A program made the translations under genes and the position numbers. From the NCBI GenBank assembly GCA_964304625.1, contig OZ199838.1, positions 3,472,001-3,536,000 of the forward strand: a stretch of 64,000 nucleotides of DNA, in the 5' to 3' direction. Under the pieces are notes generated by a model. The model did no database searches, was not told the origin of the DNA, and saw only the letters and a program-made list of their open reading frames with translations. The first letter of the stretch is position 1. Every line of letters starts with the position of its first letter. Positions 60,215-64,000 of the stretch are shown in pieces. The stretch comes from Kudoa neothunni. Lineage: Eukaryota > Cnidaria.

Positions 60215-61889
60215 ATGGTTTGTCAGCGGGTTGCATCCCGTGTTTTATTTCAATCCACGTTTTACGGTATCTTGCTCCAACTAGTTTGCAAGTTGGTGAA
60301 TTTTTTCGTGAATGTTCAGATCGCCCGAAAAACTGATCCTGGTGTTCTTGGTTTGGTCAATGTGAAACTGATCCTTTTTCAAACTACTGTATTAACGTTG
60401 TCCAGGGAGCCATTTAGGAAGGCCCTTAGTTCTTCTGTGAGTTATTACGAGGTGGTCGAAATTGTTGAACGGATTCCGTTGGTAGGATTAGGCATGGCAG
60501 CCATTTTTGGACCAATCTGGATGTTTTTGTTGGCACCAATTCCAGAAATTCCTTATTACAGAGCTTCATTAATTTGTTTTATTACTTCCACATTAATTGA
60601 CCTATGTTCGGAACCCTTCTGGTATATTCTAAGAATAGGTGGACGAATTAGGACCAACATTATAATGGACATGTTATCAAATCTGACGCGTACTTTGTTT
60701 ATAATTGGCGTACTTCGGTTGGATATGCTTAACAACGAAAATGCAGCTCTACTACTCTCCATGAGTTATTTGATTCAGTCAGCTTGTAGTTACTTGTTGA
60801 ATCGTATCGCTAGCTCCTATTACAAACAATCCGATTCCCACGCACACAAGTCAGACATATCCTCATTAATGATTACCAAATTCTTTAAGCAAACAATTAT
60901 TAAACAATCTTTGACTGAATGTGAACGATATATCATGGCAATGAGTACTTTTATTCCTCTACGCGAGCAAGGGATGTACGATACTATAAGTAACATAACA
61001 TCACTTGTGCCTAGACTGTTGTACGCACCGGTGGAGGAATCTATGTACGTTTTTCTGTCAAAAACACTCCCGCGATCAAACTCCACAGATCTCTCTTTGG
61101 CCGACTCTAACAAAAGTTACAAATATGGAATTCAAATGTTCTCCTATGTTCAACGTTTATTTTCCATTATCGGAATTGGTTTGTTAACGTTTGGACTTGC
61201 TTTATCAAACGATATTCTTTTATTTTATTTCGGATCCCCTGAAAAAGTCACCGACCAATGTATGAATTAATAACAATATAATATTTTCTAATTTTTTTAT
61301 TAGATATACTTATGATGGATTTCAGTTTTGTATACATAAGTATCATTTCATTGAATGGAATAAGCGAGGCTTTTCTCTTTGCCACTTTATCCTCGAGTGC
61401 GATGGAACGACACAACAAACAAATGGCATTGTTCTCTTTGATTTATTTGATACTGTGCATTATTACTACGCCATTTATGCACGCATATGGATTTATTTTT
61501 GCACAATGTGTAGTTATGTTTTTAAGGATTTTAACCAAGTAATCGACAATAATTCACGTCATTGTTTGATATTTTTTAGCATCGACCACATTAGAACTTA
61601 TTGCAATTATCTGGGTGTGCCTTGGACGATGTCGAATTCCTTCTTACCTCATCCGATGCTAACTGCGACCATCACATTGGGATCAATCCTACTTTTGATT
61701 GATTTTCCTGTTTTGTCTCGGATTTTTAGTTTTTTCGGGAAATCTAGCATACCACATGTCATCGCACCAGCAACCACAACTTTATTACAAAGGTGTGGGG
61801 ATATTTTCGTAGTTTTATTGTTAATAGCTTTGGTTTTCTTCCAAGTTGAAAAACAGTTGATAAATTTTGTAGTTTCTTGTGCTTATTGA
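60215..61889 (+). CDS. RFT1: RFT1-family ER membrane protein (529 aa)
   Basis: Three exons, 60215-61259, 61304-61538 and 61580-61889, with introns of 44 and 41 bp. RFT1 is a MATE-like multi-pass ER protein needed for N-glycosylation at the Man5GlcNAc2-PP-dolichol stage; whether it is the flippase itself is disputed. Family landmarks are clear: the start LVCKLVNFFVNVQIARKTDP, NVKLILFQTTVLTLSREPFR, CSEPFWYILRIGGRIRTNII, RLLYAPVEESMYVFLSK, then SLNGISEAFLFATLSSSAME in exon 2. Many hydrophobic helices are spread over the length. Total length matches human RFT1 (541 aa). The exon 2-3 junction puts IDHIRTYCNYLGVPWTMSN after ILT, less conserved but in frame to a natural stop. Confidence 0.93.
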
Positions 61890-64000
61890 ATTCTCTTTAT
61901 TTCTATACTCTAATCATTCTCCAGATGTTTTCTGTTAATGTATTCTAAGAGCATGTATATATGTTAACGGTCTTCTGCGTGGCTCTCCTATTATTGGTGT
62001 GTTATTTAAATTGTTGCATTTATGCTTTAAATTGATAGTTTTTTATAAGATCTAAACTAGTTTTAAATAGAGTTGTTTACTAAAAATTATATTTACATAC
62101 TTATGCAGCATCGAATTATATTCCGGTGAATCATCACAAGATTTTAGTGTGTATTGGTTTTTTTATATTTAGCAATTGTGTTTTAATCGTTAATTTTATA
62201 AATCTTTAAAAAAAATTTTTTATGTAATGTAGTTGGTTTATTGGATGTAATACAAGATTTTTGGCATTAACTTGTTATTCGTGATCTAACGTGAAATCAT
62301 GAGCATAATTCTAGCTTATTTGGTCTATTTTAATATACGTAATAGCCCAAAAATAGGCTTTGTTTATATTTATATTTGATCGAATTTAATATTTTTATTA
62401 AATGTAGTCTTCCCAATTGATCCTAAATAAAACAGGTTATAATATTTATCATAATTATGACAGATTTAATCATATCCATTTTTTTGTTTTGTCTTATTAT
62501 TTGGTATTCCGAAAATTGAATTACACACCTAACATGTGGGATGCGATGTCATTTTCAAATGAATGTTAATGTTCCTCTTATCTTTCAATAAAAATAACCA
62601 TTATGTGGTCGCTCGTGATGAGGGGTAAAATATTTGTTCAAGATTTCTACTGAGTTGAATTTGAGGTGAAGTATGTATCTTCCGTACTTCTTTGATAAGC
62701 GTTACAAGTGTCAAAGGATATTTTAAATTGTCGATTACGTTTTCAAAATAAGTACGAATGGTATGACATATCTTTAAATAAAACCTAACAAAAATAATGA
62801 TTTTAATGAAATAAATTATATTGTGTTATTAATATTTCAAGGTAAGTATTAACTGAAAATGGATAACATTAAAATCTCATAGCTATCGCATGAATAGAGT
62901 AAGTGAATTAAGAATATTCCTCCGTTAAAACTTCTCTTCAATGATTACGAGTATTGAATACTTTAGTACTCAAAAATAGCGAACCATGTATGTTGTCCGC
63001 ACAATAAAAGCTTGTATTTTAATTATGTAAAAATTCAACTTAATCATCTTAAGAATAATTCGGGAGTACATTTATCTGTCAGAAAAATATAAAATTAATT
63101 ATTAGGAGCATTTTTACATCAATTTTATTTATTATGATTCCTTTAAGTTTTTCTCAAGAAACATTGGTAAAGAGGGAGCAAATAAATTATTCTATCAATC
63201 AATGACACTTATTGTTATAAAGTTTGAGTTAATTTTTAAAATTGGCTAAATTATTTAGTGATTTAATCAAAAGTTTAAAATTTTCTGCAGTGGTTTTGAG
63301 TATTGGGGAGTTAGAATGTGGATATATTATCGAGGCAAAACTACAAACTTCAGTTTAATTCAATAATTTAAGACTCACTACTATCGTCAATGAAACTTAA
63401 TAATAAAAAAAAAGAATTATGCAATAAATTTACAATACTATTTAAGAATAACTTATCTATATTTTCATATCTATCTAAATTCGAAATTTATTTAAATACA
63501 CTATAAAACGTTAATAAATACAACAATACTTCGGATACTGCCAACGAACACGCGCATTGAAAAATTTTGTAAAATATCTGACGTGAAAAAGAATCAAATT
63601 TACTAATGCCAACTAGGTGTTCAAAAAATCGAGGGTATAGGGATTATCCACTATTTCGAAGAGATTAAATCAATATATTAACAAGATTGTGTGATTCGTT
63701 CACAGTGGATTTTTGTAATCAATGTTTGGAGAAATTTTCTTATCAAAATTCAGTATTGCATTATTTTTGGAATAGACTATTTTATTTCTTTCAAAATATG
63801 GGATAAACTACAGTACTACTCAATTTGTGCACGAACTTCGGGCGGTGTCGCGCACGAAATCTGAAATAATGTCGTTTCCTATAATTCGGCCTTGTTAATT
63901 CACTTCTATTTAAAAAGTTATTTCATTCTTGATTTTATCACGAACAATTTCATTATGTAATTAAATTCAGCTAAAAAAGAATTAACCTATAAACTGGAAA
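61890..64000. other. Intergenic, AT-rich, no gene seen
   Basis: No open frame with coding character, no repeats matching the families above, no RNA gene recognised. Confidence 0.45.

Overview
The window is animal nuclear DNA from a very AT-rich genome with tiny spliceosomal introns. Metazoan-type genes (an ETS transcription factor, a Vav-family Rho GEF, an ADAM metalloprotease, a two-TOG CLASP) sit beside general eukaryotic genes (SF3B1, eIF4B, IDI1, RFT1). Every intron I could place confidently is GT-AG and about 30-95 bp long, while intergenic stretches run to several kb and are littered with decayed DNA transposons. Tiny introns, trimmed multidomain proteins and strong AT bias suggest a derived, probably parasitic animal (myxozoan-, dicyemid- or orthonectid-like), but I cannot fix the lineage from sequence alone.

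Layout. 0.6-1.6 kb: five-exon ETS factor (+). 4.7-7.9 kb: CLASP (-, 11 exons, 822 aa). 9.0-10.3 kb: long-TIR DNA transposon. 13.1-13.45 kb: 41-bp minisatellite. 13.6-15.4 kb: eIF4B-like gene (-, 10 exons). 16.4-18.4 kb: broken Tigger/pogo transposon. 19.9-24.0 kb: Vav-like gene (+, about 20 exons) with two SH2 domains. 26.4-31.6 kb: divergent pair IDI1 (-) and SF3B1 (+), only 103 bp apart. 36.2-51.0 kb: four dispersed paralogous genes on the + strand encoding one-pass membrane microproteins with a C-terminal PPxY motif, interspersed with piggyBac, hAT, Tigger, MITE and SINE-like fossils. 52.6-54.8 kb: ADAM metalloprotease (-). 55.2-56.4 kb: Helitron-like element. 59.1-59.7 kb: hAT MITE. 60.2-61.9 kb: RFT1 (+, 3 exons, 529 aa).

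Functional threads. IDI1 (isoprenoid units, hence dolichol) and RFT1 (dolichol-linked oligosaccharide step of N-glycosylation) belong to connected pathways. SF3B1 recognises branch points, which matters in a genome with such short introns. The most novel item is the PPxY microprotein family: four genes with the same two-exon structure, the same phase-0 intron placed right after a conserved LNNRKRxRLQ juxtamembrane motif, and the same terminal PPxY. The architecture suggests membrane adaptors for WW-domain (Nedd4-type) ubiquitin ligases. The second is a Vav protein whose N-terminal SH3 is not evident and whose SH2 is duplicated, the second copy lacking the phosphotyrosine-binding arginine.
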